From positions 1 through 59,636 of the forward strand of contig NZ_WWEM01000016.1 of NCBI RefSeq assembly GCF_019308285.1: DNA of 59,636 bases. The letters are read 5' to 3'. The notes under the pieces are model-generated. The model searched no databases. It had not been told where the DNA came from and saw nothing but the letters and a program-made list of their open reading frames with translations. Positions within the stretch are counted from its first letter, which is position 1. Each line of letters starts with the position of its first letter. Below are positions 27,429-36,613 of the stretch, piece after piece. The DNA is from Flavobacterium quisquiliarum. Lineage in GTDB: Bacteria; Bacteroidota; Bacteroidia; Flavobacteriales; Flavobacteriaceae. The translations under genes and the position numbers were made by a program.

Positions 27429-29060
27429 ATGAAAACAAAGAAAATATTTTACACGGCTTTAATTATTGCATTGCCATTTGTTTGGACGAGTTGCAGCGAC
27501 ATTTTGGACGTTGAACCGAATGATGTAATTACTAAAGAAAATTTTTATAAGACTGAATCCGATTTTCAGGCTGCGACAGGACCGTTATACAACAAAGTAT
27601 GGTTCGATTTTAATGATAAATTTTATTATGGTTTAGGAGATGGACGTGCGGCAAATATGTATGCTCCCTTTTCAGACTATGTATATCCTTTTACAGATTT
27701 AACAGAAACTGGATTGACAGGACCATTAGTTTCTGCTTGGGCTTCATTGTACAATGTAGTACAGCAGTCTAATAATGTTATTATTGGGATTTCCGGAAGT
27801 CCGCTTAATGATGATATAAAAAACAGATATATTGCTCAAGCTCGTTTTATGAGAGGAACAGCTTACTGGTATCTAGCTTCTCTATGGGGAGACGTTATTA
27901 TCTCTACAGATCCGAGAGAATTGGTGAAAAATCCAATTGTAAACAAAAATCCAATGAAAGATGTTTACGAATTTTCGATACGTGATTTAGAATTTGCCGC
28001 TAAATACCTTCCAGAAACCGCAGGTCAGGCTGGACGTTTGACAAGGTACAGCGCATTCGGAATGCTTTCTCGTGTTTATTTATCATTTTCAGGAGTTAGC
28101 GACAATCCAAACAGTGGAACTCGCAGTCAGGAATATCTTGATTTGGCTAAAAAAGCTGCAGAAAAAGTAATGAGTTCTGGCCCTTACAGTTTGATGGCTA
28201 ATTATGAAGATTTATTCATGATCGATAACAACAACAACTCGGAATCTATGTTTGCTTTACAATGGGTTCCAAACGGAGATTATGGCGTTAACAATACACA
28301 GCAGGCTTATTTTGCATTAGGTTCTGATATTACTGGAGATGATGCGGCTTGGGGGTATTGGACAAGAGCATCGTATGATGTTTTAAAAGAATATGAATCA
28401 AAAGATCTTCGCCGAAGAGCTACATGGATGGCTGATGATGATTTTTATCCAGAAATTAATAAATCAAACGGTGGCTATACAGTAAATCACAGCAAAGAAT
28501 TTGTGAACATAAAAAAAGGAGTTGTGGGGTCTACTAAAGACAATTCGAAAATTACCCGTATGAATTCTGCTTTGAATACCAATATGCTGCGTTTGGCCGA
28601 AGTTTATCTAAATTATGCAGAAGCTGCCTTAGGAAACAATACTTCTACTTCTGATGCGATGGCTTTAGAGGGCATAAACAAATTACGAACACGTGCAGGT
28701 CTTACGCCAAAAACAACTTTAACTTATGCAGATATTATACACGAAAGAAGAGTAGAATTGGCTATGGAAGGTCAATACTGGTATGATTTGGTAAGAAGAG
28801 CGTATTACAAACAGCAGGAAGTGATTAATTATATAACAGGACAAGACAGAGGTACAGTTCAGCCTATTCTTTATGATGCTGCAACGAATACAGTTTCCAT
28901 AGACCCAGCAAGAAGCAGCAGTCCACGTGCCATTGGTGTTATCGATACGACAATTTTCCTTCTTCCTTATCCAGAATCTGAGTTAGTTCAGAATCCGTTA
29001 TTGAGAGAAAATCCTGTTCCGTATCAGTTTACAGAAGAGAAGATTAAAGATTTATTCTAG
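27429..29060 (+). CDS. SusD/RagB-family glycan-binding lipoprotein (xylan system)
   Basis: This protein of 543 residues from the ATG at 27429 forms the lid of the SusC channel. That ATG gives the lipoprotein signal (MKTKKIFYTALI...WTSC, Cys22); a longer frame from 27396 overlaps the SusC stop and is rejected. After Cys comes SDILDVEPND, acidic as expected for surface export. Family features are the N-terminal TPR-like helices (IAQARFMRGTAYWYLASLWG, AFGMLSRVYLSFSG) and the C-terminal RLAEVYLNYAEAAL, with ERRVELAMEGQYWYDLVRR. Confidence 0.96.
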   Translation: MKTKKIFYTALIIALPFVWTSCSDILDVEPNDVITKENFYKTESDFQAATGPLYNKVWFDFNDKFYYGLGDGRAANMYAPFSDYVYPFTDLTETGLTGPLVSAWASLYNVVQQSNNVIIGISGSPLNDDIKNRYIAQARFMRGTAYWYLASLWGDVIISTDPRELVKNPIVNKNPMKDVYEFSIRDLEFAAKYLPETAGQAGRLTRYSAFGMLSRVYLSFSGVSDNPNSGTRSQEYLDLAKKAAEKVMSSGPYSLMANYEDLFMIDNNNNSESMFALQWVPNGDYGVNNTQQAYFALGSDITGDDAAWGYWTRASYDVLKEYESKDLRRRATWMADDDFYPEINKSNGGYTVNHSKEFVNIKKGVVGSTKDNSKITRMNSALNTNMLRLAEVYLNYAEAALGNNTSTSDAMALEGINKLRTRAGLTPKTTLTYADIIHERRVELAMEGQYWYDLVRRAYYKQQEVINYITGQDRGTVQPILYDAATNTVSIDPARSSSPRAIGVIDTTIFLLPYPESELVQNPLLRENPVPYQFTEEKIKDLF

Positions 29061-29094
29061 TTAGCAGAAATAAAAAAACTAAAGAAATAGTAAT

Positions 29095-30465
29095 ATGAAA
29101 TATATTTTAAATAAAAAGTATTGGGCACCCATCGCACTTCTTGGAATGATGGTTTTCAGTATGTTGTTTACTTCATGTGACAACAACGATTCTGAAGGCG
29201 GTTCGATGACAATTACAAGAGTATTTTTGGAAGATATAAACTCTTCTGTGCCAGATAGAGAAGTAAGTTTTGCTCGTTTAGGACAATTATTGCGTATCGA
29301 AGGTTCAGGATTTACAGGACTGAAGAAGGTTTATATTAATGGATATTCCACTTACTTTAATGTGGTATTTGTAACAAACAATTCGATGTTGGTCAGTATA
29401 TCTGCCGATACTCCAGTTTCAGATGCAGATCCTTCAGTAAGAAATACAATCCGTTTTGTAAACGATTCTCATGAAGTAACATTTTCTTTTGAAATTCGTG
29501 CAGGAAAACCAGCTATTTCCTCCATTTCGAATACAATGCCAAATCCAGGTGAAACTATTATTGTTTCAGGATCTGGTTTAACGGAAGTAAGCAAAGTAGT
29601 TTTTCCAGGAAATATAGAAGTAAAATCAGGAATTACATCTGATGAAGATGGTGAATTCTTTACAGTTACAGTACCAAACGGTGTTTCGGATAATGGAGGT
29701 TCATTATTCGTTCAAACTTCAAACGGAGGTGTTTATTCTCCGGCATATTTTAATTGCAAAAGAGGTATTATTTTGGATTTTGATGGAAGAGGACAACATA
29801 GTTTCTGGGGAAATCCACCTGCTGAAGGTATGATTCTGGGTACTGATTTGGAATCGGCTTCAATAGGTACAGGAAACCTTTCTCATGGTAAATATGTACC
29901 GCATCGTCCAGCTCGCCTTACTTCAATTGCAGCAGCAACAGGCAGAGCAACAGAGGTTTGGACAGGAGGAACTGGTGTTGATAACTGGAGAGCTCAATTC
30001 ACTCCTTTTATCCCAACAACCACACCGCTCGATAAAGTAGCCTTTCAGTTTGATATTTATGTACCAGATGCATGGAAAGATTCAGGTTATTTAAAAATAT
30101 GTACAATTAACAATTTCAATGCAGGAACATGGTCTGGAGGAGTTTACAATTACATTCCTTGGCTTGTTGATGGAAAATCTGTCGCTTTCCAAACTACGGG
30201 ATGGACAACGGTTACAATTCCATTAAATAAATTTTATCAATGGTCTAAAGAAGCTGCTACGTTTGAAACCGTTTTAGCTTATCGTGAAGCTGCAACGTAT
30301 CAAAACTTTGGTATTTGGTTTGAAAATGCAGATGTAAAAATGAAAGATGTACTGGGAACAGAAAGTACAGTAGAATTCCCTTCAAAAGCAACTTCTGTAA
30401 AAGTGTACACAGATAATTGGAGAATTGTACCATTAGATACGCCAGTTTACAATGATTTTAACTAA
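29095..30465 (+). CDS. surface glycan-binding protein with IPT/TIG domains
   Basis: This 456-residue lipoprotein has Cys28 in LFTSC followed by DNNDSEGG, an acidic surface-export signal. Two or more Ig-like IPT/TIG segments follow: FARLGQLLRIEGSGFTGLKK near 60, and SISNTMPNPGETIIVSGSGL near 145. The C-terminal beta-sandwich (about 220-456) is aromatic-rich (HSFWGNPPAEG, FYQWSK, GIWFENADV), as in the SGBP-B-type proteins at the position after SusD. It likely holds xylan at the cell surface for the GH10 enzyme encoded next. Its stop is 11 bases before the start chosen for that gene. Confidence 0.85.
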   Translation: MKYILNKKYWAPIALLGMMVFSMLFTSCDNNDSEGGSMTITRVFLEDINSSVPDREVSFARLGQLLRIEGSGFTGLKKVYINGYSTYFNVVFVTNNSMLVSISADTPVSDADPSVRNTIRFVNDSHEVTFSFEIRAGKPAISSISNTMPNPGETIIVSGSGLTEVSKVVFPGNIEVKSGITSDEDGEFFTVTVPNGVSDNGGSLFVQTSNGGVYSPAYFNCKRGIILDFDGRGQHSFWGNPPAEGMILGTDLESASIGTGNLSHGKYVPHRPARLTSIAAATGRATEVWTGGTGVDNWRAQFTPFIPTTTPLDKVAFQFDIYVPDAWKDSGYLKICTINNFNAGTWSGGVYNYIPWLVDGKSVAFQTTGWTTVTIPLNKFYQWSKEAATFETVLAYREAATYQNFGIWFENADVKMKDVLGTESTVEFPSKATSVKVYTDNWRIVPLDTPVYNDFN

Positions 30466-30478
30466 CAAAAACCACAAA

Positions 30479-32683
30479 ATGAAATCTAAATATATCATAC
30501 CAATAATCGCTTCATCGCTAATGATTTTATCATCATGTGATGATAATTTGATGGAGTGGGGAAAAGACCCAGAACATGGAGCAGTTACAGGAGCTGAGCT
30601 TCCTTTAGCTTTAGTAGAAAAAATCAGCCGTTACGAGCCATTAAAAAACTATTCAGATTTTTCATTAGGAAATGGAATCGGAATCAGTTTATACATGAGT
30701 GATGCAGCTTATAGAAAAATCGTAAATGATAATTTTGATGAGGTGACTCCAGGTTATGAAATGAAGCATGGTGCTATGGTAAACTCTAAAGGAGAGATTA
30801 ATTTTACCAATGTAGATGCTTTTATTGCGGCAACAAAAAGTGCTGGATTAACTGTTTTTGGTCATACCTTAATTTGGCATTCCAATCAAAATGCAAGTTA
30901 TTTGAATGGTATTATTGGACCAACAGTAATTCCTGGTTCAAGTGGAACTAATATTCTAGACCTGACACCTATTAAAAACGGAACCTTCACAGGCTGGACA
31001 ACATATAATTCAGGAAAAGGAATTACAACTGTTGCCAATTCAGGATTAACTAGTACATCAGCAGCAATTCAGCTGGCATCTAGTGCTTCATCTTCTTTGC
31101 CTTATAGTCTTCAATTGACATCTCCAAATGTGCCAATTGTTACTGGACACAATTATGAGATTTCATTCTATATCAAATCAGATATTGCAGGTAAAGGACG
31201 TATTTCATTTAATGCTTCTTTAAACTCTCAATATCCTTACAAAGATTGGATGAATACTGGAACAGGGACAGAAGCGTTTGCCACAACATCTTCTTGGCAG
31301 CAAGTTAAAATTAAATTGGCTCCAGGAGATTTTAAATCAGGAAGTACAACATTTCAATTTAATATAGATTTAGGATATCTTCCAAATGTAACCTATTTAA
31401 TTGATGCTAATACTTTGGCAGTTGTGGATCTTGATGCTGCAACAGGACCTGTTAATTTAGTTTCTAATGGAAATTTCAATTCAGGAATTACGGGATGGAC
31501 TAAAGCCAATGGGGCCGTGGATGCTTTAAGCGCAGGAACAGGAGCTACAAATGTTTATGAGGGAAGCGGATCGATGAAAGTGGTAAATGCAACATCTGAT
31601 GCTACGAACCAATGGAAAACTCAAATTCAGACTACGTTTACTTCTGCATTGGTAGCAGGAAAAAGTTATACAATTTCTTATATGATTCGTTCTGAAGCCA
31701 ATGGTTCTGTAAGATGCTCTACTACACCAGGATCATTGGCTAGTTATCAAGGAGATCAGACAACTACTACAGCATGGAAACTGATAGAATGGAAAATAAC
31801 AGCTAAAGGCGGTGAGACAGGTTTTGGTTTTGACTTAGGTGGTGCTGCAGGAACTTATTATATTGATAATGTTCTAGTAACAGACGGAACATCTTCTGGA
31901 GGAGGAGCAACAGCCCCAATTACAATCGAAAAAACCGATGCTGAGAAAACCAAAATTATTGGCGATGCTATGACCGATTGGATTTCTAAAATGATGACAC
32001 ATTACAAAACTAGTGTTTTTGCATGGGATGTTGTAAATGAACCAATGAAAGAAGACGGAACTCTAAGAAATGGAACCGAAGGCGATACAGCAACAGATTA
32101 TTTCTCATGGGTAAAATATCTTGGAAAAGATTATGCCGTAAAAGCATTCAAATTAGCACGTCAGTACGGAAATACAACGGATAAACTTTTCATTAATGAT
32201 TACAATTTAGAATCTAGATTGGATAAATGCGATGGATTAATCGAATATGTAAAATATATCGAAAGCCAAGGAGCTCAAGTTGATGGAATTGGTACGCAAA
32301 TGCACATTGGTTTAACAACAGATAAAGATAAAATTGTTCAGATGTTCCAAAAATTGGCGGCATCAGGAAAATTGATTAAAATTTCTGAATTAGACATAAG
32401 ATTAGGAACTGCAACACCAACTGTAGCACAACAGGCTTCGCAAGCAGAAATGTATCAGTACGTAATCGATATGTACAAAAAATACATTCCTGTGGGACAA
32501 CAATACGGAATCACGATTTGGGGTGTTTCTGATAATGCTAAAGAGCACGAATACTGGCTTCCAAATGAATCCCCAAACCTTTGGGATGCCAATTACGTTC
32601 GTAAACATGCTTATAAAGGAGCTGCTGATGGTCTTGCTGGAAAAGACGTAAGTAAAGATTTTTCAGGAGAATTAGTTAAGTAA
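30479..32683 (+). CDS. GH10 endo-xylanase with inserted carbohydrate-binding modules, surface lipoprotein
   Basis: This protein of 734 residues from the ATG at 30479 has a lipobox at Cys20 followed by DDNLMEWG, an acidic surface-export signal. The GH10 barrel starts at about 50, and after FGHTLIWHSNQN (near 135) is interrupted by about 330 residues holding two beta-sandwich modules of CBM4/CBM22 type (first near 155-300, second from VSNGNFNSGITGW near 330 to about 470). The barrel then resumes: acid/base Glu521 in WDVVNEPM and nucleophile Glu637 in ISELDIR. Such insertions are known in Bacteroides xylanases of the same operon position. It makes the first surface cuts in xylan. Confidence 0.95.
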   Translation: MKSKYIIPIIASSLMILSSCDDNLMEWGKDPEHGAVTGAELPLALVEKISRYEPLKNYSDFSLGNGIGISLYMSDAAYRKIVNDNFDEVTPGYEMKHGAMVNSKGEINFTNVDAFIAATKSAGLTVFGHTLIWHSNQNASYLNGIIGPTVIPGSSGTNILDLTPIKNGTFTGWTTYNSGKGITTVANSGLTSTSAAIQLASSASSSLPYSLQLTSPNVPIVTGHNYEISFYIKSDIAGKGRISFNASLNSQYPYKDWMNTGTGTEAFATTSSWQQVKIKLAPGDFKSGSTTFQFNIDLGYLPNVTYLIDANTLAVVDLDAATGPVNLVSNGNFNSGITGWTKANGAVDALSAGTGATNVYEGSGSMKVVNATSDATNQWKTQIQTTFTSALVAGKSYTISYMIRSEANGSVRCSTTPGSLASYQGDQTTTTAWKLIEWKITAKGGETGFGFDLGGAAGTYYIDNVLVTDGTSSGGGATAPITIEKTDAEKTKIIGDAMTDWISKMMTHYKTSVFAWDVVNEPMKEDGTLRNGTEGDTATDYFSWVKYLGKDYAVKAFKLARQYGNTTDKLFINDYNLESRLDKCDGLIEYVKYIESQGAQVDGIGTQMHIGLTTDKDKIVQMFQKLAASGKLIKISELDIRLGTATPTVAQQASQAEMYQYVIDMYKKYIPVGQQYGITIWGVSDNAKEHEYWLPNESPNLWDANYVRKHAYKGAADGLAGKDVSKDFSGELVK

Positions 32684-32699
32684 TTTTTAAGTTAGTTTT

Positions 32700-32750
32700 A
32701 ATCCATAATATGAACCGTAAAAAGTTTATATTATGGATTATTTATTTTTT
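32700..32750 (+). terminator. hairpin after the GH10 gene
   Basis: Perfect 12-bp arms AATCCATAATAT (32700-32711) and ATATTATGGATT (32728-32739) are followed by a T-rich run. It ends about 20 bp before the next gene, so it may reduce rather than stop transcription into it. Confidence 0.7.
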
Positions 32751-32770
32751 AATTTTTTAAAAGAATTAGA

Positions 32771-34396
32771 ATGTTCCAATTTTCCCAAAGTACGGCTGTA
32801 ATACTATTTTTTGTTCTGACTCAATTTGGTTTTTCTCAAGAGAAAATACCTCATCTGCAGCAAAAAGGAAATAAAACGCAGCTCATTATCAATAATAAAC
32901 CTTTTATAATACGAGGTGGAGAATTAGGAAATTCTTCTGCCACCAGTATGGAAAGCATGGAAACCATTTGGCCCAAATTGGTTGACATGAATCTCAACAC
33001 TGTTTTAACACCAATCTATTGGGAACTTATAGAGCCAGAAGAAGGGAAATTTGATTTTGCTTTGGTTGATGATTTAATTCTTAGAGCCAGAAAAGAAAAT
33101 TTAAAATTGGTCTTCTTGTGGTTTGGATCATGGAAAAACAGTATGTCAAGTCATGCGCCAGCTTGGGTTAAACTAAATCAGAAAAAATATCCTAGAGTTA
33201 AAGATGACAAAGATAAAAGTCATGAGATTTTAACACCTTTCAGCGAAAATAATCTACAGGCAGATTTAAATGCATTCAAAAAATTAATGTCGCACATTAA
33301 AGATTTCGACCAAAAAGAACAAACCGTAATTATGATTCAAGTTGAGAACGAAATCGGAATGCTACCAACGGCTCGTGATTATAACTCTTTAGCGAATACC
33401 GCTTTCAAAAAAGAAGTGCCAAAAGAATTGATTCAATATTTACAGAAAAACAAAGAAAAACTGGTTCCAGAATTCTTGGAAATCTGGAAGAAAAACGGAT
33501 TCAAAACTGCTGGAAATTGGGAAGACATTTTTGGAAAAGGCCTGCATACCGATGAAATTTTTATGGCTTGGTATTTTTCAAAATTTACTAATATAATTGC
33601 AAAAGCAGGAAAGGATGTCTATCCAATTCCGATGTTTGTGAATGCAGCTTTAAATGCACCAGAGAAAAAACCGGGACAATATCCAAGTGCTGGACCGTTG
33701 CCACATCTTATGGATGTCTGGAAAGCAGCAGGAAATTCAATTGATTTTCTAGCGCCAGATTTTTATAATCCGTCATTCAAACAATGGAACGATTTGTTTA
33801 CGCGACAAGGCGATCCATTATTTATTCCAGAACATCGTTTTGATGAAACGGCGCCTTTTAAAGGTTTGTATGCTATCGGACATTATGAAGCCATTGGATT
33901 TTCGCCTTTCTCAATAGAATCGGTTGCCGATGCGAAAAAAGAACCGCTTGGGAGAATCTATGATTTAGTCCAGCAGTTAACACCAACAATTGAAGCCAAT
34001 AAAGGACAAGGAAAAATTGATGGTGTTTTACTAGACAAAGAAAATAATACTCAGATTATAAAAATGGGTAATTATGAATTCACCTTTAAGCATGATTATA
34101 CGCTAAATTGGTCTGATGGAGCAAAAGAGAATGTTTGGCCAATGTCAAGTTCCATTATTATAGAAATTGCTAAAGACGAATTTTATATTGCAGGTTCTGG
34201 TATTGTGGTCACTTTTAAATCTTTAAAAGAAAATCTAAACGCAGGGATTTTAAAAACCGATCAAGGGAGATTTGAAAATGAAAAATGGAGAACCATCAGG
34301 CATTTTAATGGCGACCAAACGCATCAAGGCAGACATTTGAGAATTTCAGTTGGCGATTACGAAATCCAGAAAATAAAATTGTATAGTTATGAATAA
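32771..34396 (+). CDS. GH35-like glycosidase with DUF5597-type C-terminus
   Basis: This 541-residue enzyme has a signal peptide ending GFSQ (about residue 23) and is predicted periplasmic. The catalytic TIM barrel resembles GH35 beta-galactosidases: FIIRGGELGNSSATS, then TVLTPIYWELIEPEEGKFDF, the acid/base Glu194 in QVENEIGM, and the nucleophile Glu354 in FIPEHRF. The C-terminal region (about 400-541) matches the small beta domain often annotated DUF5597. It would release galactose or a similar beta-linked side group from decorated xylo-oligosaccharides. A galactosidase-like enzyme is less usual in a xylan locus than GH43 or GH67. Confidence 0.85.
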   Translation: MFQFSQSTAVILFFVLTQFGFSQEKIPHLQQKGNKTQLIINNKPFIIRGGELGNSSATSMESMETIWPKLVDMNLNTVLTPIYWELIEPEEGKFDFALVDDLILRARKENLKLVFLWFGSWKNSMSSHAPAWVKLNQKKYPRVKDDKDKSHEILTPFSENNLQADLNAFKKLMSHIKDFDQKEQTVIMIQVENEIGMLPTARDYNSLANTAFKKEVPKELIQYLQKNKEKLVPEFLEIWKKNGFKTAGNWEDIFGKGLHTDEIFMAWYFSKFTNIIAKAGKDVYPIPMFVNAALNAPEKKPGQYPSAGPLPHLMDVWKAAGNSIDFLAPDFYNPSFKQWNDLFTRQGDPLFIPEHRFDETAPFKGLYAIGHYEAIGFSPFSIESVADAKKEPLGRIYDLVQQLTPTIEANKGQGKIDGVLLDKENNTQIIKMGNYEFTFKHDYTLNWSDGAKENVWPMSSSIIIEIAKDEFYIAGSGIVVTFKSLKENLNAGILKTDQGRFENEKWRTIRHFNGDQTHQGRHLRISVGDYEIQKIKLYSYE

Positions 34397-34405
34397 GTTT
34401 TTTTA

Positions 34406-34535
34406 GCCACGAATTTCACGAATTTTTTTATTAAAATCTTTGTCTGCAGAATAATCAAATTACACAAATTAATTTGTGTAATTGCTGATAATTAAAACAC
34501 AAAGAAAGAATTAGATAAATTCGTGAATTCGTGGC
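34406..34535. repeat. nested inverted repeat with central palindrome
   Basis: Outer arms GCCACGAATTTCACGAATTT (34406-34425) and near complement (34517-34535, one base shorter) enclose a perfect 26-nt palindrome (AATTACACAAATT and complement, 34458-34483). The architecture is that of the 142-bp element, with a different sequence. Confidence 0.82.
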
Positions 34536-34567
34536 GAAAAAATTGACACCAAGAAAGACTAAATAGC

Positions 34568-36478
34568 ATGAAAAAAATAATACTACTTACATTTCTAATA
34601 TCTTTTGCAATCAATGCACAGATAAAACTGCCGCGATTAATAAGCGACGGAATGATTTTACAGCGTGATACCAAAATCAATATCTGGGGATGGGCATCGC
34701 CGAAAGAGAATATAGAACTCGATTTTAAAGGGAAAAAATATAAAACCATTACAGCCGAAGATGGAAAATGGACCATTCAGCTTCCGTCACAAAAAGCAGG
34801 CGGTCCGTTTGAAATGACTTTAAAAGGAATCAATACAATTGTTCTGAAAAATATTCTTTTTGGAGATGTCTGGCTGTGTTCAGGACAATCGAACATGGAA
34901 CTTCCAATGGACAGATTGAAGGATAAATATAAAGAAGTAATTACTAAATCTGAAAATTCAAAAATCAGACAATTTTTAGTTCCAGACGAATACTACTTCG
35001 AAAAAGAAAGAAACGATTTCTCAACAGGGGCATGGGTAGAAGCAAATCCGCAGAACGTTTTGCAATTTACGGGTGTTGGTTATTTTTTTGCTTTAGAAAT
35101 CTATGAGAAATACAAAGTTCCAATCGGATTAATCAATAGCGCTTTGGGTGGTTCTCCGGCAGAATCTTGGATTAATGAAGAAGGAATTAAAAAGTTTCCA
35201 GAATATTATCAGGAATTTTTAAAATTTAAAGACGGAAAACTTGAAAAAGAAATTGATGCAAACGACCGAAAAGTAAGTTCAGATTGGTATAAACTATTAA
35301 ACGATACAGATCTTGGCTTAAAAAATAAATGGAAAAATACAACTGATGTTTCCGACTGGAAAACGATGAATATTCCAGGTTATTGGGCCGATGGAGAACT
35401 GGGAAATTTAAATGGTCCTGTTTGGTTTAAAAAAGAATTCACTTTAGGTAAAATCAAAGAGAGCCAAGCGAAAATTATTCTAGGAAGAATTGTCGATGCC
35501 GATTCTGTTTTTGTAAACGGAAGTTTTGTGGGAACCACTTCTTATCAATATCCACCTCGAATTTATTTTTTCAATTCATCTATTTTGAAAGAAGGAAAAA
35601 ACGAGATTACAATTCGTGTTATTAACAACTCAGGCAGAGGCGGTTTTGTAACGGATAAACCTTATGAACTAATTATTGACGATAAAACTATTGATTTAAA
35701 AGGAAGCTGGAATTATAAATTAGGCTCAAAAATGCTTCCGTTACCCGGACAGACTTTTGTACGCTGGAAACCAGTTGGATTGTATAATGCTATGATTGCG
35801 CCAATTAAAAATTATTCTCTGAAAGGAGTTTTGTGGTATCAAGGCGAAGCCAATACAAAAAAGCCTTTGGAATATACCGCTTTAATGGAAACATTAATAA
35901 ATACGTGGCGTACAGAATTAAAACAGGAAAAACTTCCTTTTCTACTTGTTCAACTGCCAAATTTTATGGATCCAAAACCAGAACCAACTGAAAGTAATTG
36001 GGCAGTTTTAAGACAGCAGCAAAGTAAGGTTTTAGAAATTCCAAATACCGGAATGGCAGTTGCCATAGATTTAGGAGAATGGAATGACATTCATCCTTTG
36101 AATAAATCTGATGTGGGAAAACGATTAGCTTTACAGGCTAGAAAATTAGTTTACGGCGAAAAAAAATTAGTCACTTCCGGTCCTATTTTTAAATCAATGG
36201 AACAAAAAGATGAACAGCTTGTTTTAAGTTTTGACAGTTTAGGAACGGGTTTAATGAACAAAGGCGGTAATACTTTAAACGGTTTTGCAGTTGCTGGTGC
36301 AGATGGAAAGTTTGTTTGGGCAAAAGCAACTATCGAAGGCGATAAAGTTATGGTGTGGAATAATGATATTCGTAATCCTGTAAAAGTGCGTTATGCTTGG
36401 GCAGATAATCCATTTAATGCTAATTTATATAATCAAGAAAATTTGCCAGCTTCGCCGTTTGAAGCAGGGTTGAAATAG
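34568..36478 (+). CDS. SGNH-type carbohydrate acetylesterase (sialate O-acetylesterase-like)
   Basis: This 636-residue protein has a signal peptide ending AINAQ (about residue 18) and is predicted periplasmic. The SGNH hydrolase core has the nucleophile Ser108 in CSGQSNMELPM, the glycine block NSALGGSPAESW, the block III motif LWYQGEAN, and Asp507/His509 in NDIHPL. A jelly-roll module of galactose-binding type is inserted at about 255-385 (VSDWKTMNIPGYW to LKGSWNYKLGS). Proteins of this architecture include bacterial acetyl-xylan esterases. In this operon deacetylation of xylo-oligosaccharides is the likely role rather than action on sialic acid. Confidence 0.9.
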   Translation: MKKIILLTFLISFAINAQIKLPRLISDGMILQRDTKINIWGWASPKENIELDFKGKKYKTITAEDGKWTIQLPSQKAGGPFEMTLKGINTIVLKNILFGDVWLCSGQSNMELPMDRLKDKYKEVITKSENSKIRQFLVPDEYYFEKERNDFSTGAWVEANPQNVLQFTGVGYFFALEIYEKYKVPIGLINSALGGSPAESWINEEGIKKFPEYYQEFLKFKDGKLEKEIDANDRKVSSDWYKLLNDTDLGLKNKWKNTTDVSDWKTMNIPGYWADGELGNLNGPVWFKKEFTLGKIKESQAKIILGRIVDADSVFVNGSFVGTTSYQYPPRIYFFNSSILKEGKNEITIRVINNSGRGGFVTDKPYELIIDDKTIDLKGSWNYKLGSKMLPLPGQTFVRWKPVGLYNAMIAPIKNYSLKGVLWYQGEANTKKPLEYTALMETLINTWRTELKQEKLPFLLVQLPNFMDPKPEPTESNWAVLRQQQSKVLEIPNTGMAVAIDLGEWNDIHPLNKSDVGKRLALQARKLVYGEKKLVTSGPIFKSMEQKDEQLVLSFDSLGTGLMNKGGNTLNGFAVAGADGKFVWAKATIEGDKVMVWNNDIRNPVKVRYAWADNPFNANLYNQENLPASPFEAGLK

Positions 36479-36492
36479 ATTTTGATTGCGAG

Positions 36493-36525
36493 AACTTTGT
36501 CAAAGTTTTAAACTTTGACAAAGTT
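36493..36525. terminator. palindromic hairpin, copy 2
   Basis: A perfect palindrome built from AACTTTGTCAAAGTTT and its complement, the same as 51419-51449 and close to 22941-22973. It lies between the convergent esterase and LysR genes, where it could end transcription both ways. A solo repeat remnant TCGAAATGACAAA follows at 36562-36574. Confidence 0.7.
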
Positions 36526-36613
36526 GTTAGTCTATTTAGACATCTAGTTTTATCATAGAAATCGAAATGACAAACTATACGAAAACCTCAAAGACAATTT
36601 TAATTCTCAATTT

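Noticed and set aside
33919..33927. AATCGGTTG within the GH35-like gene, a near match to the operator
   Set aside because: The flanking bases do not match and only nine bases fit; likely chance.
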